Source of the DNA: Balaenoptera acutorostrata
Taxonomy: Eukaryota; Chordata; Mammalia; Artiodactyla; Balaenopteridae
NCBI RefSeq assembly: GCF_949987535.1
Contig: NC_080067.1
Span: 49,350,910 to 49,414,909 of the forward strand
Direction: 5' to 3'
Length of the DNA stretch: 64,000 nucleotides
Position numbers and translations under genes: made by a program. The notes beneath the pieces are model-generated. The model was not told where the DNA came from. It did no database searches and worked only from the letters and a program-made list of their open reading frames with translations. This document shows, in pieces, positions 23,960 through 35,630 of this stretch (position 1 is its first letter; the number at the start of each line of letters is the position of its first letter).

Positions 23960-25000
23960 AAGCTATGGCTTTATCCAAGCTAACTTGACAGACGAGTGCA
24001 TGGTAAGTAATACCAAAAGTGGTCCTGTTCATGTTACAGTCAGCTGAAGTTCAGGCCCTTGTTTTCTCCACGTTTTAAGGAGGACTCAGTCTCCAGGTTG
24101 GAAATCATGTAAGGCTACTTCAGTTGGATAGGCAGACCTGTTGGAGGCAAACTCATGAACAGAGGTTAGTGTAGTGCCCAAAGTTGTAGCATAATCGGCA
24201 ACTGCTAAGGTCTTTTAGAGCATTTATATATTCTCCCACCCGGGCAGACACCTGGAATGGCCTACCGTACAATGTTTCACAGGGACTTAATTTAAACCTG
24301 CTTCTGGGAGCCACTCTGATCCCTAGTGGGGCAACTGGCAAGGACTTATCCCAAGTTAATTAGTCTCGACATATTTTAGCAATGCTCCTTTTTAATGTAT
24401 GATCCATTTTCTCGGTTTTTCCTGTTGATTGTGGTCTCCAGGATGAATGTATTGACAGTTTCCGATTAATTTGTACCTTTTTGGTTACACTGGCGATAAA
24501 AGCAGGCTCATTGTCACTTTGAAGTGTGTTAGGCAATCCAAATGGGGGAATAATGTCCTTAAGGAGGGCTTAACCACTTCAGAGGCTTTTTCTGTCTGGG
24601 TGGGATGTGGCTCCACCCATCTTGAAAACGTGTCCACAAAGACGAGCAGGTATCTGTAATCTCCTGCAAATCAAAGCATTTGAGCAAAGTTTATTTGCTG
24701 GTCCTTGGAGGGGCAAGTTCCTCTGTGTTGAGTCCCCAACTGGGGAGGTCTGACAGAAGTCTTTGGTTATTTTTGGTACAAATCATGCAATTCTGAGTGA
24801 CTCGCCATATGGTCTTTTATATGTTAGGCCTCATTATATACTTTTGAATCCATTGTAAGGTGGCCTCTCTCCTGTAATGAGTACTATTATTAATGTGCTG
24901 CAGCACAGTCCAAGAGTGCCTCAGGAATCAAAACAATTGTGCACTACATTTGCAGCCAGGTGAAGTGTGATCAATAGCGAAACCCCACTCTTTGGCCCTC
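23960..25000 (-). pseudogene. pol: Integrase remnant (pol 3' part)
   Basis: The N-terminal zinc-binding part is visible as a His pair (HINNSTH, near 24,880-24,899) and CMIC (24,778-24,789). The catalytic core shows [14 protein letters not shown]. The first catalytic position reads INF where IDF is expected (Asp to Asn, codon 24,689-24,691). The second Asp survives in SDNEPAF (24,510-24,518) and the Glu in GKTEKM (24,411-24,413), in a different frame. C-terminal domain similarity (DFQPGDW-type) extends to about 23,960. Protease ends only about 120 nt upstream of the integrase N-terminus, so the whole reverse transcriptase and RNase H (normally about 2 kb) is deleted. Confidence 0.87.
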
Positions 25001-25023
25001 TGTCCTTTTCTACAGAGGAGACC

Positions 25024-25304
25024 TCAGCTCAAAACAGGGATTGGACACTCTGGCATATATAAGAAACTACGTTTCAGGGTGAGGTCCCCTAGTTGGTATT
25101 TTAGAGGTTGTGAGAATGAATGATTTTGTACTCCTCCAGAGACTCCCGTGACGAGGATGGATTGAGATGTTTCCTGTGCCACCTTGGTGTTTTACCACAG
25201 AGTATGTTGAACCTGTTTCTATCAAAGTTAATCAACTTATTCCCCACTGTCAATTTTTCCTGGAGCTCCTGTGGGGAAATTGGAATTGGATGCCTCAAGT
25301 CCAA
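25024..25304 (-). pseudogene. pro: Retroviral protease remnant
   Basis: The aspartic protease that matures gag-pol is recognisable by LTVGNKLINF just before the active site, and by VTGVSGGVQNHSF and FLYMPECPIP further on. These lie in different frames, so at least two frameshifts occur. The active-site motif, normally DTG or DSG, reads ETG at 25,211-25,219, replacing the catalytic aspartate. A stop lies at 25,024-25,026. Confidence 0.85.
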
Positions 25305-25401
25305 GGGAGCCCTTAGGCCTCTTCATTCATCATCAGAGTGTTCCTCTCTACCATGAGAAGCTTTTGTCTTTCTTTTATTGTTTTTCTTCTTATGTTTTAG
25401 C

Positions 25402-26883
25402 CTAGGGGAATTTTTTTCCCCAGTGTCCTTCCTCCTTACAGTAAGCACATGGTTCCTTCCCCAATGGTGGCTTACCTCTCTTTAGGTTATTCACCTTCTG
25501 GGATTCCAATGCCACTGTCAGAAAAGTGGTGTTTCATTTTGCATCTTCTTTCTTCTGTTGTTGTTTCCTGTTGTTAAACACTTTAAAAGCAATATCTACC
25601 AATTGAGAAGGGTTTATTCCAAATACACCATCTGACTTTTACAACTTTCTCCTGATATCTGAGGCACTTTGCCCCAAAAAGTTCAAGTTTACCCTTCTAG
25701 TGTTTTCAGGGGCCTTGGGATCTGCATCAGTATAATGTCTGTAGGCCTGATAAATCCTTTCCAAAAATTCAGAGGAGCCTTCATTTGTTTTTTTACTAAA
25801 TTTCTTGAATTTTTTTCAAACTCTTTTGCTTTGTTCCCCTATTCAAAGCCCTGCCAAGAGGCATTTATGGTAGTGCTCTAATAAGAGCATTCCTCCCTCA
25901 TTGGGGTCCCAATTTGGTTCAGGTACAGCCAAGTGGGCTTCAGGTGTACCATTTGGGTATGTTAGGTGGAGTTGGTATACTTCTTCCCTGGCCTTATCAA
26001 TGACCGTCCTTTCATCTCCAGTAAACATCATATTCATAAGAGTATGAATGTCTGCCCAAGAGGGATGGTGAGTGGCAAAGATAGAAGTAAAATGTTCAGT
26101 CATGCAGATGGGGTCTTCTCTGTAAGGAGGTTTATATTTTTTTCCAGTTAAACAAATCTGAAGTTGAGAATGGATTGTGCATCCATAGAAACCCATCTGG
26201 TTGGCCATTTGCATTAAGGCTTCCCACAGGATATCAACACAAGGGAAATTATCCTGCTCTGGAAGTGGCTTCCAGTCTAAATTGAGACTAAAACTAAAAC
26301 TAGAACTGTCACGTTTTAGATGGTGATAACAAACTAAGTCCCTATGTATGCCCTGGGGTTTAACATAGAAACTTCTAATTGATCCCCATAAGTAGGGGAA
26401 ACAGGAGGTGGTAGAAGGAGTGAATATATTGGTGGCACAGGGGTAGTCAGAACTGCTGCTGGTACAGCAGCATCAGCTGGAGGGGAGTTTAAGTTTTGAA
26501 GTAACATGTCTTCACTCTCATTTTCTCCCTTTCCCTCTTGTAGAACAGATTTTCCCTTGGGTTTCCTTTCATACTGCTGCACCATAAGGCTGCAGCCATC
26601 TGACTTCTTTTCCTCCTGATGTAATAGCATAAATGCTTCTGTGTATGGAATCTCATCATTTCCCCCTGCTCTTTCACAAAGCAATTTCAATAGCAAGATT
26701 GTATAGTAATTGAGTAAGCCATTAAGGGGCCATAGCTCTTCTGATAACATATATCAGGGCCACACATTGTTACAATAGAATATCATCTCCTTCTTAAGTC
26801 ATAGGCTTGCAGCTATATTTTGCCCATTTATTTAAGATATACCCCAAAGGGCTTTTCTTAGGGACAGATGGAGCATTTCCCAT
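25402..26883 (-). pseudogene. gag: gag remnant (matrix, PPxY linker, capsid, nucleocapsid)
   Basis: The start codon is probably at 26,881-26,883, giving MGNAPSVPKKSPLG, a gammaretroviral-type myristoylation start; the frame stops at 26,794. The matrix part then continues in another frame (26,334-26,750) and runs into a proline-rich linker with PPIY (26,424-26,435), the kind of late-domain motif that recruits host budding factors. Capsid sequence reappears in the first frame at 25,843-26,214, with HPSWADIHTLMNMMF and a GDER..DKAREE helix. One CCHC-type zinc knuckle is at 25,408-25,449 (CAYCKEEGHWGKK), but its fourth ligand is Phe instead of Cys, and a stop follows at 25,402. Part of capsid is missing compared with a normal gag. 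Confidence 0.85.
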
Positions 26884-27315
26884 ATTTATAAGTTCAAGAA
26901 CGGCAAAGCACCAAAAGCACAAACAAATTCCAGCACCAAAAGCACAAATTCCAACATGAATAAACACAGAACAGAGGCAAACAAACCAGTTCACAAATTG
27001 GGTAAAAGCCCAGCAACTATTTCCTCTCTTCAACAGGGCACCACACTCAAAGACAAAACAAATTGGCTTATTCCAGAGAAAAAAGTCCCAAATGGAGGAA
27101 AGAGAGTATATACCAGAACCACTTACTGTACTGTATTGAGCCTGTCAGCTCCCAGATGTTGATTCCTTGCTCCAACTGCCAAGCACTGGGGCAGCCAGTG
27201 CTTCTCAGGGGAAGTTTGAAGGGAATATCCTCAGGACAAGTGGTAAGGACCAGCAGGTGCTAGGGCCTTACCCCCAAATTCCCCAACCAGGGGCAGCTAC
27301 CCAAGAGCAGCAACG

Positions 27316-27333
27316 CTCCTGGCTGGCTTGCCA
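27316..27333 (-). other. Candidate primer-binding site of the provirus
   Basis: On the minus strand the 5' LTR end is followed by AATTT and then TGGCAAGCCAGCCAGGAG. The TGG start and position are right for an 18-nt tRNA primer site. I could not match it with confidence to one tRNA 3' end, so the primer is unassigned and the site may be mutated. Confidence 0.45.
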
Positions 27334-27338
27334 AAATT

Positions 27339-27769
27339 TGTTACCGAGTGTAAGCTTGTACTGCTCACCAAACAACAGGCCAATCAATTGAGAGACAAGG
27401 GGCTGGGGCAAGGAACAGTGACTTTATTTGGAAAGCCAGCAGATTGAGAAGGTGGTGAACTAATGTCCCAAAGAACCATCTTTCCCAAGTTAGAATGCAG
27501 GCTTCTTTTATACTAAAAGAGTGGAGGTAAAGTCCTGGTTCTGGCCAGACTTCAGATGGAATGTGTTAATTTCTTCCTTCCTGCAGCCATTCACAGATGG
27601 GCCTGATCAGGATGTTTCCTGTGAGTTAAACAAAGGTATTATAGCTTAATGCTCATTACCTGGGAGGCAAGGTTCCCAGAGATGGGCCATTGTGTATAAT
27701 TTAAACTTATAGGCAATATCCCTTTAGTGATTAACTTGTACTAGAATACAAAGGTTCTTTCCTATTACA
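27339..27769 (-). repeat. 5' LTR of the provirus
   Basis: 431 bp, TG..CA ends. On the minus strand it has a TATA box, TATAAAAG (27,505-27,512), followed 77 bp downstream by a poly(A) signal AATAAA (27,423-27,428). This fits the U3-R-U5 order. It carries about 14 bases (near 27,640-27,655) that the 3' LTR lacks. A candidate primer-binding site follows after five bases. Confidence 0.88.
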
Positions 27770-28470
27770 CTGTGTCCTCACTAGAAAAGTCCTTGACCTC
27801 TATATCTCTATAGTCTGTTTAAGGACACACTAGGCCTTTTCTTTCATACTCTTTGAAATTTGTCTGGTATCTTCCCACAGCCTAATTCCAAAGCCATTTG
27901 TACATTTTATGTATCTATTATAGCAGCATCCCATGTCTGGTAATAAAATATGTATAATTTTTCTATGGCTATTTTAACAAATTCCCAAAAACTCATTGGG
28001 AAAAAAAAAAGAAAAAGGAAAAAAAAGTTTATTATCTTACAGTCCTGGAGGTCAGGAATCTGAAATGCATCTTACTGGGCAAAAATCAAGGAATCAGCGG
28101 GGCTTTGTTCCTCCTGGAAGCTCTCAGGGCGAATCCATTCTTTGACTTTTACAGTTCTAGAGGCCATCTGCATTCCTTTGTCCACAGCCCCCTTCCATGT
28201 TCAGAGCCAGCAATCGTTGGCCAAGTCTGGCTCTGACTCTAGTTCTGCCTCCTGATCCCACTTGTAAGGACTCTTCTTATTACATCAGGCCTACCCAGAT
28301 AGTCTAGGATAATCTCACTATTTTATGTCACCTGATTAGCAATCTTAATTCCATCTGAAACCTTAATTCTCCTTTGCTGTGTGATACAACATATTCATAG
28401 GTTCCAGGAATTAGGAAGTAGACATCTTCCTGAAATGATATTAAGCCATATCTGAAGGAAGTTTAGCTTA

Positions 28471-31129
28471 TCTATTAGGCAAAGTTCTCCAATCCTAAGT
28501 TACCACAATTCCCAAGAGGGACATTGTGACCATATTTCTTATCTTGAGAAAAATTTCCTTTTCTTTCCTCTTATCTTCAGAGTAAAGGGCAGTAAATGGC
28601 AAACAGTAAGCACTCAATTAATGTTTCCTGGATGTAATAATTAATGACTAAATGAGGGAGGGAAGCTGTATTAATTTGATCCCATAGCAAACTTTCGCTT
28701 ATATACAGTCTCCTAAAGAATATACAAAACATGCTTGGTAAACAATAGCTGCCAACTTTGAAGCAAATGATTTTGTTTGATCTCATTTGTTTTATTTCTT
28801 CAAGCAGTTTTATTCAAAAATTTTCTAAAATATACAAATATTAAACATTAAATAAATATACCCTATGTATTTAGGTCTTTAAGAAAATAGCTTTAAAAGT
28901 TATTAATAGAACTGTGTAACATTCATAATTGGACAATTAAATTACAGAATTTAAACCCCCAAATGAACTTAGATGTTATTTGTGTCAATAAATCAAGTTT
29001 ACAGATTGGGGACATGAGGTCCAGAGAAGCCAGAAAGGTTGCCACTCTCATATTCTTATTAGCATAGAGAAAGAACTGGAATCCTTATCTTCTCATGCAC
29101 TGTTTTTACTTTCTTCCTGTTTTTTATTTACCATTTACAACTAATAAAAAATAAAAATTTTAAACTAAATTGAGATTGAAATAAACATTTTATAACCTAA
29201 AGTTAGTTAGGTATTTTTGTAGCTATTAATACTATCTCATTAAGTTTAGGTCAATGTTCTCTTTTATTTAAGAAGTAACTGAAGCAATTATTTCATTTCT
29301 TAAATCTCTTGGTATGTTAGAAATTATTTTCTAAATCTAAGACACTATATCAAATCTGCTATGAGCCAAATCTCTTGAGTAAAATCTTTAAAATTAAATC
29401 AATAAATATGATTGAAGTTCATCATTTTCTCTGTTCAAATCTGCTTAAAGGTCTTAATGTTGAAGTAAATGAATATATATCCCAATTTCTTTGCATAAAA
29501 TAATTTTTATATCTCAGCAGAAACCATTGTTTGACAAAAATTTTGCCTTAAGATTAATTTACATTATTAAACCAACAAATAAATTACTTCAGCGTGTCCA
29601 TGCAAACTCCTATTTTATTATTATCTTGCAATCCTTATCCACATAATATTTGCCCAATTTATAACTGACTATGAGTTAATCAAATATAATAAAGCCTCAT
29701 AATATGCAAATGATAAGATACATAGACCTTTGTTTTATTCCTTTTTTTAGAACAGTGTTAGTAATTCAGTTCTGGCAGAATAAGAATAGCTATTTTGCAT
29801 TGCACATAAATGCTGTACTCCCTATGCAATAGCATCATAGTATGTTTCACATTCTTTATAAAATAATATTTCTGGAAAGTTTAAAACATTAAATTAAATT
29901 GGACATATAAATATAGTTCATTATTATAATACAAATAAAAAAGAAATAATACCTATAAACTAGTGTGTTTTCCTTTATTTTTAAATATTAAATATAATTT
30001 GGAGTGGACTGAAAAACAAATTAAGATCGCATGTTGATAAAGTTAAATCAACACTATTTTAGATATATATTTTGGCATGAAAACTTAGCTCATATCATGA
30101 CTTAGACAGAAAGAAGTGATAAATCCTTGTGGACTTGTACTTGAAATTATTAAATACAAAATAATACAATCAGTATTTGTGACACAAAGAAATAGAAAGC
30201 ATATTATTTAGAACTCATACCTTAATTGACCCCAAAGTTGGGGTTATTCCCATCTTTGTCACTTTTAAACAATAATCACATATGTTGTTAAGTAGTGACT
30301 AAAATACCTTCTCAGTCTTTATAAATGATATAGCTATTTATGTTTCCTCCTTCATTATATTGTTTTATAAGGTCATCTACAAACTTGGTAAGAAACTGTG
30401 CATCTTAGTGTGAAATTACTTTAGAAACTGTTCCTAGAATCCTATCAAAATGATAGATTCTGCTAGGCAATTCATGAATTCAGAGATCCCTTTCATGCAG
30501 TTTTATTATTATTAGTTGCATGTCATTATCACTATAATATTTTAAACAATTTGAGAAGAATTTTTGGCAATTTAAGGATTATGATTTTTTTCTCCTATAA
30601 TAAAAGAACATTTAATTTTAAATAAGATATATTTGGATGTTCTTTTTTTTATTTGATGTATTTTACTTTAGATTAAATTTCTTACATAGAGTGTAGAGAA
30701 CTGAATCTTGACAAAAATAACTCTTCTGCTAGAGGAAAAAAAATGTAACATTCTTAATAAGTGTATGATACTTATATTAAATATTTGAAAAATAATCATC
30801 TTTAAGAGAACTGATATGATGTTGCAGGTTTGAATTAAGTATGCATTGGTTTCTCTCTGGTGGTGATAAGAGCTATTTCTAACTCAAGGATTTAAATGTA
30901 AATTCCCTGTAAGTCAACCCAAGTGATCACTATTATTACTATTACTCAGTTAATAATTATTATTTTCATTCAAACTTGCATGCAAATGAAAGTGTTACCT
31001 TTTGGTTCTCTTTACTAATTTCAGTAATTTTTGACTGTCTTAGCCCAGATTTTTTTCTTTTTTTCTGGATTATAATTTCAGAATTAAACGGAATGTAGCA
31101 TGTTTACCAGAACAGCATTATGTCACAAT
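28471..31129. other. AT-rich single-copy-looking DNA
   Basis: No gene, exon-like frame or confident repeat is seen over 2.7 kb. A faint MIR-3'-end-like stretch (AGTAAGCACTCAATTAATG, near 28,605) is the only suggestive feature. Confidence 0.5.
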
Positions 31130-31345
31130 AACAAAGTTAGAGGCTTTGGAATCTGACAGACCACTTTGTTCTGCATTCTTCTTCTTTCATTGACTTTTTA
31201 AAGGTATTATTAGTTCAGGCAAATGGTTTAATTTCTCTAAACTTTGGTTTCTATGTCTGTTAGATGGACCACTCTGTGTAATTTCTTTAAGAGCACAGTG
31301 CCTGAGACAAAATAGGTACTTAATAAATGGTATATTTATTATTAT
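31130..31345 (+). repeat. MIR SINE (mammalian-wide), plus strand
   Basis: The sequence follows the MIR order: GAGGCTTTGGAATCTGACAG, CAAATGGTTTAATTTCTCTAA, ACTTTGGTTTCTATGTCTGT, then CAGTGCCTGAGACAAAATAG and TACTTAATAAATGGTA at the 3' end. The divergence is typical of this very old family. Confidence 0.8.
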
Positions 31346-31479
31346 TATATTTATAGTTATAAGTTGCAGAGAACATATATTTATATTGGTGAAAATTTAT
31401 CAATGCTGGTATACTTATACAAAGTCCTGAATTCATTGTACTGTCATTAAGAGTCTGACTTTATGATATTTGACTACTG

Positions 31480-31870
31480 ACAGGTTTCAAGCCCCACCCT
31501 TCCCAATTTCACTTTTGCCATACATCTGGGAATACTGATAAGTAAGCCCAGGTGTTCCCTCCTTTGGTACTGGTAAGATATTCAAAACATACAAGCCCTA
31601 GTCATGTTAGGGAACCATCATTATAACCACATCACCTAATCACCATAAAACCCCAAACCAATTGCCACTCTCTGCTCTCTCAAGCCATTTTTGGACCTGC
31701 TTGGGGGCCTGTCTGCTCTCCTGAAGCCTCACTTTGTGAGTAATCTCTTGGCGCTTTTGTATCATCATTAGTCTTGACATTCAAACAAAATTCTAGGTGT
31801 GTATGGGGGATTCATCTTGTGTCTTAGGCATTAATGAAACAACTGATTTAGGCAATTTGAAGTCTTTCTA
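31480..31870 (+). repeat. Possible solo LTR-like sequence
   Basis: The segment has CCATAAAACCCC, then a pyrimidine-rich GCTCTCTCAAGCCA and a CTGTCTGCTCTCCTGAAGCC stretch before CACTTTGTGAGTAATCTCTTGG. This resembles the TATA-to-U5 part of gammaretroviral-type LTRs. No internal sequence or clear TSD was found. The identification is tentative. Confidence 0.35.
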
Positions 31871-34800
31871 ATTTTTTGCTCAGTTTTTTCCATAAATCAT
31901 GGACTCAATAGTGGCTTATGATAAATTTTAGATAATATTTATTATTTATTTTTATTGATTCCTTTGTATATTCTAAGCTCTGTTTTAAGTGTTATACATG
32001 GATTAATTCATTTATTTATTACAACATATATATCAGGTAAATGGGATTATTATACTTGATTGCACAGGTGGGGAAAAGGAGAGCAGGGAAATTGACATAG
32101 TAAGCAGCATAACTGGGGCTTACAACTAGGCTGAAGTTTCCTTGCTCTTATCCATGAATCCATGTTGTTCCCTATGATGCCAGAAATTTACTGAAATAAT
32201 GAGGAAGAAATTCAATAAGTGAGGTAGATAGGCATATTGGAGCGTGCATATCATGTGAAATCCAAACACCCATTCCTTAATTACTTCCAGGAACCAGGAC
32301 ATGTAAGGATGTCCTAAAAATACTTCACTCACTAAGGCATTATGAAATATTTTGATTAATAAAGTGCTAGTATCTTAAAACAATGCTTTCTTGGCTTGTT
32401 TTCTATAGAATGAGTGCTAGGAGAATATACTATAATCTAAAATGTCTCCCTGATTTCAGTGAACATGACAGAATCCCTGGGGCCCAGAGGCTATTAGTAC
32501 CTGGAGAACTGACAAAGCAGATAACTTAGATTCTTTTGCAAGTTTTACATACGCAAGAGGGTGGGAGCTTGGTTCCAACATAGTTCAGAGAGCAGCCAGT
32601 TAAGTGAAGTCACCGGGGACCTCAGTGTTCTTTGGAATGTTAAGGAATCCCTTCTAGGGGTCACAATAGCAAAAATAAATCCACCACCAAGTGTTTCACA
32701 TTTTGTGTGTGCCTATTTTGTCAGTATTGTCACTTGTAAGACATTTCCTATGAGCAATTGTCTCAGGAGAAAACAGTTAACCCTTAAAAAAAGGTGGCTG
32801 TGCAAGATATGCTTGCACCAATAGAAACTGAACTGCTATAGCATTCACCCTTGAGTGGATTTTCCCTGAAGCATCATAGAAATAGGAAATCTTGTCAGCA
32901 GTTGAATTTTGAAAGGTACTTTTCTTTGTCTAGGAGAATAAATCTTGTAATAGATTGGTGCTTTCTAAACATTCTATTGTCCTACATTTTCTCACCCTCT
33001 TGTAGTTAGGCAGTTAAGATAATGTGATATGATGACATCTGGCCAAAGGGTAATGAGAGAAACTAATGAATGTCAGCACTGCCCTTCAGGTTTATCTTCC
33101 CCTGCTGTAGCAACTGAGCAAGATTCATGTTCCAGTGGCGCAACTACAAGACAGTGAAGCTTCTATCATGTGTGGTTCTAAGTGATTTTTACAGTGGAGC
33201 CCCTTCTGATCTCTCTACCTTATCAAGCTTTGTACCTATAATAGGAATGAGAGGAAACATTTGCTCTGTTCAGTAATTGAGACAGTAAGATTGTTTTGTC
33301 CTTAGCATATTCTAGCCTATCCTAATACTGATAGTCAATGATAATTCACTGGTGCTATCAAATGGTTTAACAAGATATTCAAATACTAGGAAGGAATAAG
33401 ATTAGATAATTAGTTACAAAGAGATTTAAATTTGGGTTTAGAAATGTGGACTCAATTCACTGCTAAAAAATTAAAATGGAGAAGATGAAAGGATATATAT
33501 TATGATTTCATGAAACTTTTCAATTTACAAAAATATTTCTTCTTGTCTCCATATTTGAGATCTTTGCTGCTTTAGAAGTTTTAAGCCCAAGGGCAAAAAT
33601 GGTTTCACCAGATAACATAAAAGATATTCCTTTGAATTATAAGTTGAAACCGGCACTTAGCCTTTTTGGATATATTCTACTGAGTGAGCAATTTATGAGT
33701 CTTGATGAGAGATGAAAACCAGCTCCAACTATGCAAGCTGAAAACAGTTATTACTCAATATCCCAGAATCCCTTTTTAATAGGGCATGAACAAGTCCAGT
33801 GACCCTCATCCAATCAGATGTACCTGTCCTGGATTTTGATTTTGGTTTTAGTAACAAAATTTACTAAGAAACAATAGAAAAACTTCTGTGGTGGCAAAAG
33901 TATTGCAAAAGAATCTAATTATAGCACATGATGACATTAGTGATATCTGGTGTACAGTGAAGCTCTGTTTTTGGTACAAGCCAATTCATCTAGTAGTTAT
34001 TAGTGCCGCAAAAGGAGTCTTCAGTAGAGCATATTGGTGGGATAATGTTGGCTGTAGCCATGGGTGCACAGTCTATGGAATCTGCTTCTCCATCTCTAGT
34101 TCTGATTTCATGAGCTACCTACAGATACTACAGAAAATTCAATAAATTCCTGTTTTGATTTAAATCATCTGTTGTCAATACCTAATATTTCAAATGAGAA
34201 CTCCTGACTAATGCGGTTATTCATTTTGAATTCAGACTTGTTATCAAAAGAAATGAATCTAAGAGGAACTTTGATCAACCAGGTTCAAATGGAAAGGAAA
34301 AAGAAGTCAAGAACATAATGAGATCAAGGAGTATGATTACTGGAAGTAGGAATATGAAAGAATTGGAAGAACAGGGGATTAAATTCAGAGACCCTGATCT
34401 TTAAATTAATATTTATGACATGGAACACATCTGGGTTATGTGAAATGGATGTCAGAGGACATAGCTAAAATGGAATGCAAATAAGAGACATTTGAATTGA
34501 GTCCATGAAATATGAGGTTGGGCTCTTTGACTTGTCATTCATATGGACATTAGAATCGCCATTATATTTGCAATTATGGGAAAATTCACCTTTGCTGAAT
34601 GTGAGGTTGTAACTTAGAAATTAGTAAAAATCTATGACAAAGAAGTAGACGTTATTTAGCAGTATTCTATAAGATTCAAAGGTGAAGGGGTGTGCCAACA
34701 GGTAGAATAATTCTCATCTAAAAAGTGGAAAAAATAACAATGTTTAGAATGTGTCAGTGCCCTGTGGCATGTGGAGGGTTTGTGGTTAAAAAGGTATCCT

Positions 34801-34960
34801 TCACAGAGGGGGCTATAAAGGGAGTGGTGTTCTTGACATAGAGTGCAATTTCAGTTAAAATGGAAAGGTAGAAGGTTTTGAAAAGAGGTTAAGGTGAAGG
34901 GAATTTGCTGCTAAAAGGGAGAATTTCAACAAAATATTTGGAAAACCTAGGGTATCACTT
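31871..34960. other. Single-copy-looking DNA, one possible decayed LTR
   Basis: No gene is recognised. A stretch ending near 34,215 (AATTCAATAAATTCCTGTTTTG, at about 34,137-34,158, then ACTCCTGACTAATG) recalls the 3' end of old MaLR/ERVL-type LTRs, but the rest is too diverged to assign. The 85-codon open frame at 33,888-34,145 has no domain features and is most likely chance. Confidence 0.45.
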
Positions 34961-34964
34961 ATGA

Positions 34965-35630
34965 TTCATTAAATCATTCATTCATTCAATAAATAACAGT
35001 GTTTTCCCCAGGTAGCAAGCACCATGAAAAGTGCCGGTAGTATAAGGTGAGTAAATTATTGTCTCTACCTCCAAGGGATCTAATAATCTAGAGGAGACAA
35101 AGCTATAAAGAACCAATTAACATACTGCATGATAAATGCATCAGGCATATTTAACTAGGGCTGACATAAGCTAACTGAATTCAGCTGTTAGTTAAGGAAG
35201 ATGGAAGTATTAGAAGGGAGGTTAGAAAAATTTACCCAGAAGGAAGTGACCTAAATTTGACCTGGGAATACAAGATAGTTAATTTTTCAGATGAGCTGGG
35301 AATGAAAATGATGTCAGTTAAAATTAGTTGCAAATAGAAGAACAAGCACTTGCAAAGAGTATGTCATATTGAGAAATCTAAGAGTAGCTGGTCATGGGTA
35401 GAGTGTGTGAGTGTGGTATGTTCACAAGTGCAGGACAGGAAGTGAGAGTAGTAAGAGGGAATCCTGTATAGAGAGATGGGAGTCAGGTCTTGAAGGGATA
35501 TGAAAGGTTTACATTTATTTTGAATACTATATAAAGCAAGTGATCACATGTGTATTTTGGAGCAACACATGTGAAAGAGGGAAGAGGGCACCTGAAAGGA
35601 GAGAGAGTTGTTAGAAAATTGCCAGGACTT
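34965..35630 (+). repeat. L2-like interspersed repeat, plus strand
   Basis: The order matches the common mammalian L2-type sequence. It has CATTCATTCATTCAATAAAT, a CAAGCACCATGAAAAGTG region, and a TCTACCTCCAAGGGATCTAATAATCTAG-type segment. Further on are AGAAGGAAGTGACCTAAATTTGA, ACAAGCACTTGCAAAGAG and a GAGTCAGGTCTTGAAGGG region. It is strongly diverged, so the boundaries are approximate. Confidence 0.6.

Larger units (their letters stand above)
23036..27769 (-). mobile_element. Defective class I (gammaretrovirus-like) endogenous provirus, minus strand
   Basis: Two related LTRs (23,036-23,440 and 27,339-27,769) begin and end TG..CA and flank about 3.9 kb of internal sequence. The 4-bp sequence CTGT directly abuts both outer ends (23,032-23,035 and 27,770-27,773). 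A 4-bp duplication is what gammaretroviral integrases make. Read on the minus strand, the order is 5' LTR, leader, gag, protease, integrase, a short 3' region, polypurine tract and 3' LTR. Reverse transcriptase and RNase H are missing between protease and integrase, and env is essentially gone. The LTRs agree at roughly 85% by eye, with indels, so the insertion is old. Every reading frame is interrupted; no infectious or mobile product is possible from this copy. Confidence 0.92.
21395..28470 (+). mobile_element. Ancient LTR-flanked repeat, split by a provirus
   Basis: Two diverged direct repeats lie at 21,395-21,760 and 27,950-28,470. Both start near CTATGGCTG/CTATGGCTA..TAACAAATT and share CCTGGAGGTC-, GATTAGCAA-CTTAATTCCAT- and ACATATTCA-type segments. 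This is a common mammal-wide LTR-like sequence that I do not name with confidence. The roughly 1.4 kb between them (21,761-23,035 and 27,770-27,950), once the provirus is removed, looks like internal sequence ending in the usual GCAGCATCCCATGTCTGGTA lead-in to the second copy. The provirus at 23,036-27,769 sits inside this internal part. Confidence 0.55.

Noticed and set aside
33888..34145. 85-codon open frame with several Trp and Cys residues
   Set aside because: No family resemblance, no splice or promoter context, and it overlaps LTR-like sequence; a chance frame is more likely.
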